Shown piece after piece: positions 1 to 11,708 of a DNA stretch of 64,000 nt (positions within the stretch are counted from its first letter, which is position 1; each line of letters begins with the position of its first letter). Made by a program: the position numbers and the translations under genes. This DNA is from Siphonodentalium dalli (lineage: Eukaryota; Mollusca; Scaphopoda; Gadilida; Siphonodentaliidae): NCBI GenBank assembly GCA_032622095.1, contig CP136062.1, positions 141,564,351 through 141,628,350 on the forward strand, written 5' to 3'. The notes under the pieces are model-generated. The model saw only the letters and a list, made by a program, of their open reading frames with translations. It was not told the DNA's origin and ran no database searches.

Positions 1-1886
1 GCGGGTACGGGGTGTCGATTTCTGAGATTTTGAACCAGCAAAACAAAATGCGCATATATCATTGGAACATCTCCTGAATACGGGATATGAAGATCACCCC
101 ATTGTATCCAGAAATGTATTTGGTAATCAATAAAACAATATCACTTAATATAATTTCGCTTTTAAAAAATCGTGCATGGTGGGTGAGAGACAGCTTATTT
201 TAGTGATTATCGGGTATTTTACCCCAAAATCCGATTCCGTTTCTGGATATCGCGGGAATTATTTATCTCGAATTTTAATGAAACCAACTCATGGTATCCA
301 CATAACATGAAATGATGTTTTGTTGTAGAGTTAAAAAGTTCACCAAGACATGGTTTGGCCCCTTTACCGTAGAACTACCCATCTGATCACTCTGAGCTTT
401 GATGCATGGGTGGGTTCGTCGACCCGAACTACATATTTTTACCACCGAAAAATAGGAAAATAGTAATTTCCGAGCGTTAATTAGGATTATGCATCTTTAA
501 TGAAAACGAGTGGAAAGAAGTGAAAAGTAATATATTGGACGTCTTTGCGACTCAAAGTACATGTATTATTCTACATCTCTGAACCAACACAGACAACACA
601 GGGAAGAGATGCACCACCACCACCACTAACTATATCTAGTCAACATATTTCTTCCTTGTGTTCTATCCACAATCACACAGTGCCATTATACCTGACGTAC
701 ATTGACCCATCACACCTTGCGAGAGCAATAAGTGTACGTTCATACGCTGGTAAGTTTGTTCTGCCCGAGTCAGAAATGTGCATGGGGGGGGGGGGGGGGC
801 GGCGGAATTGGTAACAAACAGTGGCGCTGTCTTGTAAACCAGAGCTTCGTTTAATATCGATAGCAAATCCCTAAAAAATTCAGCGAGGGAATTATAATTT
901 TTCGCTATAAAAATATATGAACATTTCTCTTTTTTGTCTAGATTTTTTCCGATTTTACGATAAAGGCACTTATGTCATTCACAGACATTTACATTGAATG
1001 ATCCTAGGCATTTCCTACTAAAGTAGTATATATTGCAATTTTGCTGAAAAGATCAGCACACGAGGAAATGCAAATGAATATATATGAACAATTATACATA
1101 CCTTCATTTTCATAATGTTCCGATAATACCATCTGTACCATAACTTTTAGCAACAAGCCAGCTCCTCGCAAAATCATAATATGAACCCAAGAAATGTCAT
1201 ATCAGGTATTACCACTATAGGTGTAACCTGAGTCAACTCGTTACTGATGTCATGTTACCCGAGACTTTCGTCTCCAGTGGGCATTAATGAGGCAGCCATG
1301 GGACTGGTGGGCCTTGGGATACGAAGAGAGTCGAATATAAGCTCGCTAATGGTACATGTTCGCGGTGTTGATTTGACTGATGGTGTCCGTTTTTAGACTG
1401 CGCGACAAAGTGAAAAATGTCCAGGCTGTGATACATTGTTTTCCTAATTGAGAGAGTCTATTGTTTGTGGTATTTGAGTATGACGAAGCTGGCAGTGCAG
1501 TACGTTTCAACGTTCTCGTATACTGCGAAATGAAATATTACATGAACTGATGATATATAAACACCATTGTAAACATAAAATTTGACCCCTAAATGAACTT
1601 CCCCTGATAATAAAATTAAACTAAAAGGCACTGGGGATTTGCGCTCTAAAATGCATTAATACTATTCGCTTTTGACTTTTCCCCGATATCGCGGGGGGGG
1701 GGGGGGGGGGGGGGGGGTGTCTGCAATTTTTTTTCCGAACACTATGCGGGTGGGTGTTTCAACAGTCCGGCTTATACAATTGTTCTTGGCCACGCAGGGC
1801 CCCGTAATATTTTATCTGGAGTCATTTTCTTCAAAATAATGGGCAAACGGGTTAAAGGGTGCTTCTATTATGTATTAGGTATGAAC
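1..1886. other. non-coding stretch with a diverged repeat and two poly-G runs
   Basis: No gene recognised. 375-475 resembles one arm of the TTAA-flanked element at 11232-11708 (shared CTGAGCTTTGATG and a downstream ATATTTTTACC-like tract). 784-799 is a run of 16 G and 1693-1717 a run of 25 G. The short proline-rich open frame around 545-814 ends in the G run and has no homology I recognise. Confidence 0.6.
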
Positions 1887-2264
1887 TTAAAGACATATTA
1901 TGTACTTGTTCGGGTGCATGAAACTGATAAATTAGTAATCAGGTGCTATGTCAACCGGAGGAATGTAGCATTCTACTAACGTTGCCAAAAATCTCAATTA
2001 AATCGACCGTAACACTCCAAAGAAAACATCGTCTGAACTATGCTCAATTTTAAATATTTACTACTCGATTCGGGACGCATCTATCGGCGATAAACTATTA
2101 ATGAAAATGATTTCGCCATCGACAGTCATTGCATTTAATTAATAAATAAGAATGACGGTGTGTGTTGTCAATTTACATATAATATTTGTAAAACAACTAC
2201 TTTGATCAAGATTATTCTCCAATTATATTTGATCACCCGACCAGAGTGTTTCACATCACTTTAA
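1887..2264 (-). mobile_element. TTAA-flanked repeat, family 'GTGAAACACTCC', copy 1
   Basis: About 0.38 kb in reverse orientation. On the minus strand it begins TTAAAGTGATGTGAAACACT and ends AAGACATAATATGT-like followed by TTAA, so TTAA lies at both ends. It shares its length with copies at 12410, 34536 and 50483, plus a truncated copy at 49056 and a weak one at 43064. Internal landmarks are a TTTATCGCCGAT tract and a CGGTCGATTT tract. It is non-coding, so non-autonomous if mobile. Beyond TTAAAG the termini are not clear inverted repeats. Confidence 0.65.
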
Positions 2265-3801
2265 CTCTTGGAAGTTCACAATCAGTTAATAATGAGGGAT
2301 GACACCAATGGGTGGTAAAAAGGTCATTTTGCTAAATGTTTTCATCAACGATCTATTAATACACATTGACACGGAAAGGCTAAAATTTAAATAGTTCTTT
2401 TAAAACTTAGATATCATTTATTCAACCTGATATAGATGAAAACATAACACAACTAGAATGCACTCACTGGAGCTGCCCCATATACTTCCGCCCATCACAC
2501 ATTTGGCATGTTGTGTGGTGTCTTGCCAACAACAGTTTGGACCACGGGTGCTGTCCCCTCGTTTGAGAGATCGATAACAAAAATCTAGATATAAAATCTC
2601 TGTTCATCCATCGCTGAAATAGGTTTGTGTACGGACAGAATATCTCTGTTATCTCAAGTTGATCTATTACACTAATGGTAGTCTTAGTATAATACGTACG
2701 AGTTATTTGACATATTAATATAACAATATAGACATCGTTCATATGAAGTGTGTGAAGACGATTGGTTGCGGATGATGCTATTATATACCAATTGGGTTAA
2801 CTTACTAGTTTGACTAGAATGATATAAAGTGTGTATGACAGTGGCAAAAACCATCAAAGTAAATTACAAAATACCGACACAATTAAATAAAAGAAACGCG
2901 ATCATTGGCTAGTCTTTGATTAACAATGTGTCAATGTGAACATGCCCTTAGCGACTGATCTACATACTTCGGGAACATATCAAAATGTCTATTGCGTTGA
3001 GAATGAGAAAGCTTGTTTTCCCAGTTAATTAATAAGGCATTTTAATAATCCATGTTTCCACATTCACATTTTCAGTGCAATTGTTTTTCAATTGAACCAC
3101 GCGCTCGACTGTTTGGCCGGACATGATTTATATGCACCAGGATCTTTCGAAAATGTTTTGAACTTTCCAGAAATATGTTCGCACCTCACAGTCACTGCGA
3201 AAAAAAAAACGATTCCGCACGCATCTTTTGGACTTGATCTCAACTCATTTCCTCGAGTTTCAAATTACATAAAATGGGCTTCTAATGGGCATGTACTGTT
3301 GCCCACGTTTGTTTTACATGCAGTATATATATTTATAATAATAAAACACGGAGTTGTTGGCAGATGGAATGGTTTAGCCTGTCCGTGTAATACGAGTCTC
3401 AGCTGTCTGGACATCGACGCAATCATGTCTGGTGTTTTGTGCGCCCATGTAGCTCGTGACGTCTTGATGTGGGTCGTGACATCATGGCGTCTTGATCGGT
3501 TTCCAGAAATAAATAATTCAATATTGTTCATTTATGAACTATTTATTACCAAAATAAAACCAGATAACAATGCAAATTAAGTATATATGTGGATTTAAAT
3601 TACAATCAATGCAACCATTTCATATTAGCGCGTGTTCATTTTTGACAGAATGTACTTCCGGTATGACGTAACATATTCACGGAAGGAAGAATAAACAGAC
3701 ATCCGAGCCGAAAACATTACTTGCGCTCAGCATGGACTGGCGCAAGTAATAATAGATTTTTCAAATAAATGTAACCTCTTCAAATAAGAATAGACTATTC
3801 A
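2265..3801. other. no recognised feature
   Basis: The longest open frame (3092-3580, 162 residues) has no ATG at its start, no recognised domain and an antisense frame over part of it. I do not call it a gene. The rest is AT-rich single-copy-looking sequence. Confidence 0.5.
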
Positions 3802-4866
3802 ACAAGAAATTATGGCATTGAAATCCATGTAAAAAAGGACGACCGTGCAGTCACGACGTACCTGCACTATACTCAGACTAATATGTGTTGACTTATATGA
3901 ACGTCAAGATTTAATTAACTATAAATATTTCTTATAACCAATTATATACACGAAGTTGATTGCTTGTGGTAGGGGGGTTGGGTCTGTACCTCATAATTAT
4001 CACATTGTACTCATACATGTATCTTCCAGCCTTTCGATCGTGGCTCCCGGGGCCATATTTTTGACTGGCACATTATGCCCATTCTCAATTTGGATGAAAT
4101 ATTAGTTGTACTCGCCTCCACAACCCTTGGCCTTGGTTGGAAATTGGGGTTATTATGAGTGAGAACTTGGGTTTACCCCCTCATAATTTAGGTTGTTTGT
4201 TTGTTTCAAATCACAACCCAAATCAGTAGAATATACGTAAGGAAGAACATTCAATTTCCAAGAACATGTTTTGTTTGTACCTGTACAAATTCTATAGTGA
4301 TTTTATAGGTTGGGATTTGATCAGTTTGATTACAATTGCATGGAGCTACATTTATACCAGCGCGGACTCGGAGCCATGCATTATGAAACAACGTCAACCC
4401 AACCAAACCTAATGCGAACCATGCCAACATTATGCCTGCTTCGTGTGCTTTGTCGCGTCCCTGTCAAAACGTCAATAACTTTCGCGGGAAAATGCGCGTG
4501 CCAATATGACGTCGCTTTGGATACAACATATGACGTAACCTAACAGTTTACGTGAACATGCTTCTACTAATTTACTAAACTAAAGAAAATTTTATTTAGT
4601 TATATAATAAACGTTCAAGATATTTACGATATGAATTATGTTGTTTTCGCGAGGTGGCTAAGGAAAATTTGCAGTTTTAGCCTACGTAAATTTCCGACAT
4701 TTCCCGAATGTCATAGCAACCCGAGTCCGGTCGACAATATTTATGATTTAAGTCATGATTATTGTTCAAAGAATAAACCATGTAATGCCTTAACGCAATG
4801 GATACTGTTATGTTGGCTATATGAAAAGTAACATTTTGTAGTTTTAATTTAATTGCAATGACGTTT

Positions 4867-4922
4867 CAAGATGGCGGCCTCTCAAATCCAAGATGGCGGC
4901 GCTCCTAATTCAAGATGGCGGC
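4867..4922 (+). promoter_or_regulatory. three phased YY1-like motifs, copy A
   Basis: CAAGATGGCGGC occurs at 4867, 4889 and 4911, exactly 22 bp apart. The core AAGATGGCGGC matches the known YY1 recognition sequence. Function in this organism is not shown. Confidence 0.5.
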
Positions 4923-4949
4923 GCCCATGTTCGAAAGCGAACTTAGTAT

Positions 4950-5021
4950 AAGGACGACCTGCGCATATGTTGCTGCTGCGCAACATATGCACGGCTGGGC
5001 TGCGCCCAGCTGGTCGTCCTT
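4950..5021 (+). repeat. T-shaped nested palindrome at right end of copy A
   Basis: Outer stem AAGGACGACC/GGTCGTCCTT encloses two hairpins in tandem: GCGCATATGTTGC paired with GCAACATATGCAC (one mismatch, extra TGC in the loop), then GCTGGGC paired with GCCCAGC around a TGC loop. Single strands would fold into a three-way junction. Confidence 0.85.
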
Positions 5022-5458
5022 AAAAAAGCCATAACAGAGTAAAACAAACTTTGACCGATTTCAACGATATTCGGTATATGAGTCTCGGATCACCTCTTGA
5101 TATGAGCTGTCACATTTGAACGATTTTCGATTAAAAACATGGCCGCCGGCAGAAATCTTGGATTTTACTCTTTACATCACTAAATCCTTTAGCACACCAT
5201 ACAGAGCATATCCCTCATCCGATCATCATCAAACTTCATATGGATCCTCGGGGTGACCTCTAGATGGGTGATATCCCTTTTGACCCCGAATTATGTTTAA
5301 AAACATGGCTGCCAGCAGCCATCGTGGATTTTACTATTGTCTAAATCATCTAGCACACCTTACAGGTCATATTTCTCATCCAATCGTCACCAAACTTCAT
5401 ACGGATCTTCAGGATGACCTCTAGATGGGAGCCTCTCTTTTTCTAAATCTGTTTTAAA
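5022..5458 (+). repeat. ~165 bp tandem repeat (CATGGCCGCC…CTTGGATTTTAC)
   Basis: Monomers start at about 5139 and 5304, 165 bp apart. Landmarks in each are AACATGG(C/T)(C/T)GCC, a TGGATTTTAC block, TTAGCACACC, and CTCTAGATGGG. The array resumes at 6659 beyond element copy B and a related array lies at 39180-39680. Core length and divergence fit the tandem cores of pearl/HINE-type elements. Confidence 0.7.
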
Positions 5459-6506
5459 CAAGAAATTATGGCATTGAAATCCATGTAAAAAAGGACGACC
5501 TTGCGTTGACTTATATGAACGTCAAGATTTAATTAACTATACATATTTCTTATATAATAACCAATTGCGTACACGAAGTTGGTTGCTTGTGTTAGGGGGA
5601 TGGGGTCTACCTCAGAATTATCATATTGCACTCACATCTTTCAGCCCTTCGTGGCTCCACCGGGCCATTTTTTCGACTGACCCATATGCCCAATCTCAAT
5701 TTGGATATAATATTAGTGGTACTCTCCTCCACGTACAACCCTTGGACTTGGTTGGAAATTGGGGTTCTTATGAGTGAGAACTTGGGTTTACCCCCCTCAT
5801 AATTTGAGTTGTTTGTTTGTTTCAAATGACAACCCAAATCATTAGAATATAAGTAAGGAAGAACATTCAATTTCCAAGAACATGTTTTTGTTTGTAGCCT
5901 ACCTGTACAAATCCTATAGGCTATAGGCCCTATATTAGTATATAGTGATTTTATAGGTTGGGATTTGATCAGTTTGATTACAATTGCATGGAGCTACATT
6001 CATACCAGCGCGGACTCGGAGCCATGTACTATGAAACAACGTCAACTCAATCAAATATAATGCCAACCGTGCCAACATTATGCCTGCTTTGTGTGCTATG
6101 TCGCGTCGCTGTCAAAACGTCAATAACTTTCGCGGGAAAATGCGCGTGCCAATATGACGTCGCTTTGGATACAACATATGACGTAACCTTACAGTTTACG
6201 TGAACATGTTTCTACTAATTTACTAAACTAAAGACAAGTTTATTTAGTTATATGATAAACATTCAAGATATTTACGATATGAATTATGTTTTCGAGAGGT
6301 GGCTAAGGAAAATTTGCAGTTTTACGTAAATTTCCGACATTTCCCGAATAGCATAGCAACCCGAGTCCGGTCGACAATATTTATGATTTAAGTCATGATT
6401 ATTGTTCAAAGAATAAACCATGTAATGCCTTAACGCAATGAATACTGTTATGTTGGCTATATGAAAAGTAACATTTTGTAGTTTTAATTTAATTGCAATG
6501 ACGTTT

Positions 6507-6562
6507 CAAGATGGCGGCCCCTCAAATCCAAGATGGCGGCGCACCTAATTCAAGATGGCGGC
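6507..6562 (+). promoter_or_regulatory. three phased YY1-like motifs, copy B
   Basis: CAAGATGGCGGC at 6507, 6529 and 6551, again 22 bp apart. All three 12-mers are intact in this copy, while spacer bases between them differ slightly from copy A. Confidence 0.5.
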
Positions 6563-6589
6563 GCCCATGTTCGAAAGCGAACTTAGTAT

Positions 6590-6658
6590 AAGGACGACCT
6601 GCGCATATGTTGCTGCGCAACATATGCGCGGCTGGGCTGCGCCCAGCTGGTCGTCCTT
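6590..6658 (+). repeat. T-shaped nested palindrome at right end of copy B
   Basis: Same layout as in copy A but perfect: outer 10 bp stem, inner GCGCATATGTTGC with GCAACATATGCGC around TGC, then GCTGGGC with GCCCAGC around TGC. It spans 69 nt. Confidence 0.87.
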
Positions 6659-6775
6659 AAAAAAATCACGACCGCCAACAACCATCTTGGATTTCAAATG
6701 TGAATCCATCAGCACACCATGCAGCCCACATTTATTGGAGAATTGTTTTGAAACTTTACAGCCTTAATTGTTGGT
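6659..6775 (+). repeat. ~165 bp tandem repeat, continuation after insertion
   Basis: Begins ACGACCGCCAACAACCATCTT, the position where the monomer broke off at 5458, and ends with a GGAGAA(T/A)TGTTTTGAAA segment also found at 39595-39615. It reads as the right half of the array split by element copy B. Confidence 0.65.
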
Positions 6776-7220
6776 AAATAAAAAATAGGAATGCTTATAT
6801 AATCATGATACGGAACATAGATAAAAACTGAGTAAAATAGTCGTTTGAAGGGGTGGGTCCCTATCCCAGAATCGGGAAAACCAAATTAGGGGACGGTGGG
6901 TACCCAGATGCCGGAAAAAATTGCGCCTATTATTCGTAAACTATTTCCTGACCCCCCCCCCCCTGCCGGGTATCGAAATAGGTCGATAAATACTTGAACT
7001 ACCTTTCTATACATGTCACAAAAAGACGCATTGAAGTCGCACAAAATAAACTTTGAACACGATGTTTAGGTGCAAAAAAAAAACGACAGCCATTTGTGCA
7101 TGCGGCATGTAACAGAAAAAAGCGTTCCGTGTTAGTCTATTCTTGATATGTTAGAAACAAAGAGCGTTTATTTCAATTCTGTGCGAAAAAAAAACAGCTG
7201 GGAAATGGCCGTGACCATAG
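6776..7220. other. diverged dispersed repeat, no gene
   Basis: 6900-7200 matches, in the opposite orientation, 31090-31400 (shared CTATTTCGATAC, TTCAAGTATTTATCG and GACTTCAATGCG-type blocks) and carries an AAAGAGCGTTTAT tract at about 7160. A poly-C run sits near 6952-6963. Confidence 0.5.
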
Positions 7221-7471
7221 AGAGTATTTTTCAGAGCATATGAAGCCTGCCAGTGTATATAAATATTTAGAGTATTTTTCAGAGCATATGAAGCCTGCCA
7301 GTGTATATAAATATTTAGAGTATTTTTCAGAGCATATGAAGCCTGCCAGTGTATATAAATATTTAGAGTATTTTTCAGAGCATATGAAGCCTGCCAGTGT
7401 ATATACATATTTAGAGTATTTTTCAGAGCATATGAAGCCTGCCAGTGTATATAAATATTTAGAGTATTTTT
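7221..7471 (+). repeat. 48 bp tandem repeat, five units plus a partial
   Basis: Units start at 7221, 7269, 7317, 7365 and 7413, with a partial unit from 7461. They are almost identical (one T-to-C-type change in unit 4, TATACATATTT for TATAAATATTT). Since 48 is a multiple of 3, any stop-free frame stays open: both strands appear to encode 16-residue repeats. That is a period artefact, not a gene. Confidence 0.92.
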
Positions 7472-8040
7472 CAACCTAACTAATTATACATGTATACCTC
7501 ATTCCAAATTACGTAGACATAATTTGGAAGCTCGAAGGAGCCATGTTCGTTTAATTAAAATAAAACCATCACATGCATGTTAATATATACCGTATGTATG
7601 TGTGTATGATTTTATCTCCCTCCCAAAATCCACAAAACTGTTAAAATAGCTATGGCATGCACAGAGGCAAATACCACGAACAAACGTACATATATTACAA
7701 ATGGAATCGGCGGGAAGATCTGCAGTTTTTTTCAAGAGCGGGGACCGAGTCATATGTTGTATATGACCCATACCTATATATGCATTCAATACCACGAAGC
7801 GTTTAATAACGAACCAAAGCCGGACGCTTTGGGTCGTATATAGACTATATCTGATTTTGTGATGTCACAAATTATTATCTAATACGACACTGCTGTTTTG
7901 AATTTTGCAAGCACTTTTGTCGCACAGTAGATCGGTGGGCTGAAAGCATTAATGTCGTAATCGGAAAAATCTTGTTTACAGTGTCTTTCGATTACTGGTA
8001 TTGCAAATGAGAATTATGAATATTGAATTACAATGTAAGT
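7472..8040. other. no recognised feature
   Basis: AT-rich sequence with short open frames lacking similarity to anything I recognise. Confidence 0.5.
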
Positions 8041-8870
8041 TCATTCGTTGAGTTAGTTTACCTTTTATTGAGAAAACTAGCAGCGGCAATCGTCAGAAAC
8101 ATGACAATTTTTTATTTTTTTAATTAATGTTTTTAAAATTAATTTTTTAATTTAATTTTTCAATGAGTTAATTGTGCCTTTTTAATTTACTGGCTTTTTT
8201 AATTAATTTTTTAATTTAATGTTTTGTTTTTCAATTTGACCCGATTTGACCTTGAATTGATCATTTTCAAGGTCAAGGTCAGGTCGGGGTCACAATTTAA
8301 CCCGTCCATGACACTTCCCGTAGGTAGCAAGTTTGAGCTCAATCGGTTCGAGTCTATTATGGACACACACATATATATCATTTGTGTGTACCCGTTTCAA
8401 GGTGAAGATGACATCGGGCGGAAAAACTGACCCGATGAAAATCTCCCCCGTTCCTAGGAAGCCCTAAGTACGTAAGAATCACACAACACGCTCATGTCTG
8501 GATACAGTCACGCTCACGCCCGGACCCAGACGTAAGAATCACATTACACGCATACGCTCTTTATCAACGACACTGCGGATACGAACGCTCTTTATCAACG
8601 ACACTGTGGATACGAACGCTCTTTAACTATCAACGCGATTAACCCCACAGTGCCGTTTTTTGTGACTGGGAGTGAAGAACGGGTGCTCGGAGCTTCTCAA
8701 AAACGCCGCGACGATGCGTCCCGTGTGCATTTACCCTCAGATAGGAAGTTTGAGGTCAATCGGTTCAGCCGTTTTCGATTCTATAAAGTATATATATACA
8801 CACATACACACACACACACACACATATATATATATTTATATACGTAGTTCTCAAAATATATAGTAGATAA
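8041..8870 (+). repeat. pearl/HINE-like repeat cluster with CA/TA microsatellite
   Basis: In order: GAAACATGAC plus an A/T-rich TTTTTTAATT tract, a TTTGACCTTGAATTGATCAT/AAGGTCAAGGTCA block almost identical to 21836-21900, three ACGCTCTTTA motifs, AAGTTTGAGGTCAATCGGTT with CCGTTTTCGATTCTAT, then a (CA)n-(TA)n tract and GTTCTCAAAATATATAGTA. The same order recurs at 22796-24155. Core plus microsatellite plus short right end is the known architecture of pearl/HINE elements. Confidence 0.6.
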
Positions 8871-10689
8871 GACACAATAAATAACGACACTATAGTAACT
8901 ACAGTATACACACATCGGGGCGAGTGAAAAGTGATCGAAATTCCTGATGTGAAATATAATAAGACTGTCATCACGAATTTACCGTTCTACTGCATGTGCG
9001 AAGGTGGGCATTTCATGTACATCACTTGGTACGGTGCGGTACTGTGCGAAACAGAATAACATATATTTAATATAAGGATTAATTGTTATCATAAGACTAT
9101 ATAGTACATACATGCATGTGATAATCCATAAATATACTATTTTCTGGAATCGAAAGGAAACACATAATGATGAACAAAGGAGAAGATACATTCGTGCAGG
9201 TTCAGGCGAACTCGGTCAATGGGGAAAGTTACACAATGACGTTGTTCGTCGATTTTCGTTGAAATCGACACGGCGACACCTTTGAATGAAATGAACAGCT
9301 TTGAAATGGACACGCTTCTTGGTATAGTATCTCCGCCGCAGTGCTCACCCAGCGTCAAGAAAGAAAGAAATTGGTTAAATTCATTAAAGGTGTTCCTGTT
9401 CCCCTCTCGACAAGGTATAACTATTTTACTTTGATGTTGGTACTCGTAGTTTATAACCATGGATAGTCTAGATGTCGATCAAGACTACCCGGAAGTACGA
9501 TTTCCCTAATTTATACTCCAAATTACGATTGGGGTCCATTCATTCGACAAACCAGGAAATATAGCCTTATGTGAATCTTATTTGGGGGGAATACCAGATA
9601 ATCTATAAACTGATTTTCATCAAAAATAAAAAGTAAAAAAAAAGCCACAGCTACCCTCCTGTGAATGGTTTTGCTTTGGTTCGTTAATCATATTATTGCC
9701 ATTTATGCGATGATCACAAACAGTTGGAATCATCCCAAGATCAACACTATCAATGGGGGGTGGTCTACATGATTGTTTTCAACACGCAAGAGGTCCGAGT
9801 TTGGTGTATCTATATACCGGAATCGTATCATGAACGATTATACTAATGGACACCTATTACGTTATACTACTATTACTACTGATACACGCTGGCCGGTTTT
9901 ATACATGTAGTTGTCGTTCGGTGATAAGTCGCATGCAGTATGGACATCTTAAAATCGTGGACTGAACGCAAATTCGTTGCCGCTTGGAGGAGGGTATTTT
10001 GGGCTTAGGTTTTTGGTCTATGGTTCAGTTATGGCGCGTTCACACGATGAGCAAAAATGTCACATATGCCCCATGTGACTTATACTTGACTAATGAACAA
10101 AATAATACAGGAAAATATCCGACGGATACAATGCACAGCTATTGTGTGGTATGTGTTCACCTTGATTTGTGGTCATTTGCATAGTATCCGTTATTCCGTT
10201 AACTAATCTCTAAGGGACACGCTCGTAAACGTTCACATGCTCGGGTTATGAACCATCAATGGTATCGTCTGTTTCAAAAACATCGAAATTCCATTTTAGA
10301 TGGGTTGACAGAATCTCCGTAGCTAGGGTTTCCGTTGACGGGTATTTCCAAGTGCACCCATCTCCCCTGAACAAAGCCAAACTCCAAATATCTCATAAAT
10401 CAACTTACACCGCCGCCATGGGTTTGAATTTCCTCACATGGTACCATGCCTTGATTTTGTTGATTTTTTTACGGGATACCGGGGAGGGAGGGACCTATAA
10501 AAAGAGGATGTTTTATATATTTGATTGCACAATCCTAACATTTAGAGGTCTAACTCCATGCATATTATTCAGGCCTCGATTTGTTTTTCTTTATTTGATC
10601 ATCAGTACTAGATTCGCCACCGGGGAGGGACCAATTCCCACTGGGTCGACCACGGTCCGGCGCTATGTGAAAAAAGTTTGAAATCTGAA
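8871..10689. other. no recognised gene
   Basis: Several open frames of 60-140 residues (for example 10259-10681 plus and 9137-9460 minus) show no recognised domain and overlap frames on the other strand. Confidence 0.5.
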
Positions 10690-11000
10690 CATAAAAACTA
10701 CAAAATCCTAGGATCCGGCCTGGCAGCTCTCCATGTGTTTGAAATATCCACCAGACACCCCCTAAGGTTGGACAATATTCCAACTGATTCACATTTCAAA
10801 CCAATATTTTGACATAAAAGTACGAAGATATGCAACTATTTGTCTAAAAACAACAAATTCCACATACATTACTGGGTGAAAAATCGAACTACGAGAACAA
10901 TTTCATACTACATGTATTTCTATTGTTGATGAGAAATTTCCAACTAATATTGTGTCAGAAATGAAATTTCCATTTCATAATGCTATGAATTGCCAAGATG
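10690..11000 (+). repeat. diverged copy of the hAT-like element at 12151
   Basis: Shares with 12270-12420 and 12785-12920 the blocks CACCCC(C)TAAGGTTGGA, ATTCCAACTGAT and AACAACAAATTCC. Here the last block is uninterrupted, showing where the element at 12410 inserted in the other copy. Confidence 0.6.
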
Positions 11001-11231
11001 GACTAATACGCGAAGGGCATATTCTTATAGTTTAAAATGTTTGTCAGATTTCAGCTGAGATAGCATTCTGTGACATGCGATTTTAGTTTGTATTATTATA
11101 GTTGTCATACGTTTGTTAGCCAGTATTTTGAGATATTGGAGAGCTAGTGCAAACTTTCCAAAATAAAGTACATATAATGAAGAGCGTTTATGGTTTTATT
11201 CGCCAATCGCGGATAATATTGAAGAGCGTTC

Positions 11232-11708
11232 TTAAAGGTACTCAACCCATAAAGAGGGTCCCCATCTCAACAGATTCCAACAACAACAATCCGATCAGAG
11301 GGTCCTATATTACTATTTCTTTGGCTTTGGGGGTAAAAAATATTTGATTCGAGTCGAGGAACCCATCAAACAAAGCTCAGAGTTATTAGATATTGATTTT
11401 TCAAATTTGTTATGTTCTCGAGATGAGTACCAATAACTGCCGTAATCTGCTCTGGATGTGTACTCCAAATCTATTCAAACAGACAAGGATGAATAACTCT
11501 AAAATCAAGTGGTAATTTTAATGCAATTTTGACTGAGTTCTGGGCCAGATAGTATTCCCGATAATGAAAAATAATAGATTTCTAAAATCGATATCTAACA
11601 AATCTGAGCTTTGATGGGTGACTTCCTCGACTCGAATCAAATATTTTTGACCCCCGAAGCCATTGAAATAGTAATTGAGAGGAGTTTTATCGGGTTGAGT
11701 ACCTTTAA
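11232..11708. mobile_element. TTAA-flanked TIR element (TIR AGGTACTCAACCC)
   Basis: TTAA at 11232-11235 and 11705-11708 flank perfect 13 bp inverted termini AGGTACTCAACCC (11236-11248) and GGGTTGAGTACCT (11692-11704). Beyond them, imperfect inverted similarity extends for over 100 bp on each side, through a CTCAGAGTTATTAGATATTG-like block. 477 bp, non-coding, non-autonomous. Confidence 0.82.

Larger units (their letters stand above)
3802..5021 (+). mobile_element. 1.2 kb element with AAGGACGACC termini, copy A
   Basis: AAGGACGACC at 3835-3844 and its complement GGTCGTCCTT at 5012-5021 bound 1187 bp. The 33 bp upstream (3802-3834) are shared with copy B and probably belong to the element. Contents in order: unique AT-rich body, a stretch shared with copy B that includes a 77-codon frame without ATG, three CAAGATGGCGGC motifs at 4867, 4889 and 4911, and a nested palindrome at 4950-5021. 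Copy B lies 470 bp downstream in the same orientation. No transposase is visible. The superfamily is unknown. Confidence 0.75.
5459..6658 (+). mobile_element. 1.2 kb element with AAGGACGACC termini, copy B
   Basis: AAGGACGACC at 5491-5500 and GGTCGTCCTT at 6649-6658 bound 1168 bp, with the same 33 bp leader before the left terminus. It is closely similar to copy A, with scattered substitutions and small indels. It interrupts a ~165 bp tandem repeat: repeat sequence stops just before it (…CTGTTTTAA) and resumes just after it (CACGACCGCCAAC). This sets the left boundary at about 5459 rather than at the TIR. Confidence 0.78.

Noticed and set aside
545-814. Proline-rich/Gly-rich open frame
   Set aside because: The composition comes from CACCAC and a poly-G run; the start is not ATG.
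3092-3580. 162-residue open frame
   Set aside because: No ATG start, no recognised domain, an antisense frame overlaps; no splice-supported extension seen.
4310-6203. Conserved 77-81 residue protein in both copies of the AAGGACGACC element
   Set aside because: Neither frame starts with ATG and the copies differ by many amino-acid-changing substitutions, so similarity reflects duplicated DNA.
7221-7471. CRISPR-like array
   Set aside because: Units are contiguous with no unique spacers, and the genome is eukaryotic.
7151-7479. Repeat proteins on both strands (16-residue units)
   Set aside because: They are the two readings of one 48 bp DNA repeat whose period is divisible by three; no start context, domain or conservation.
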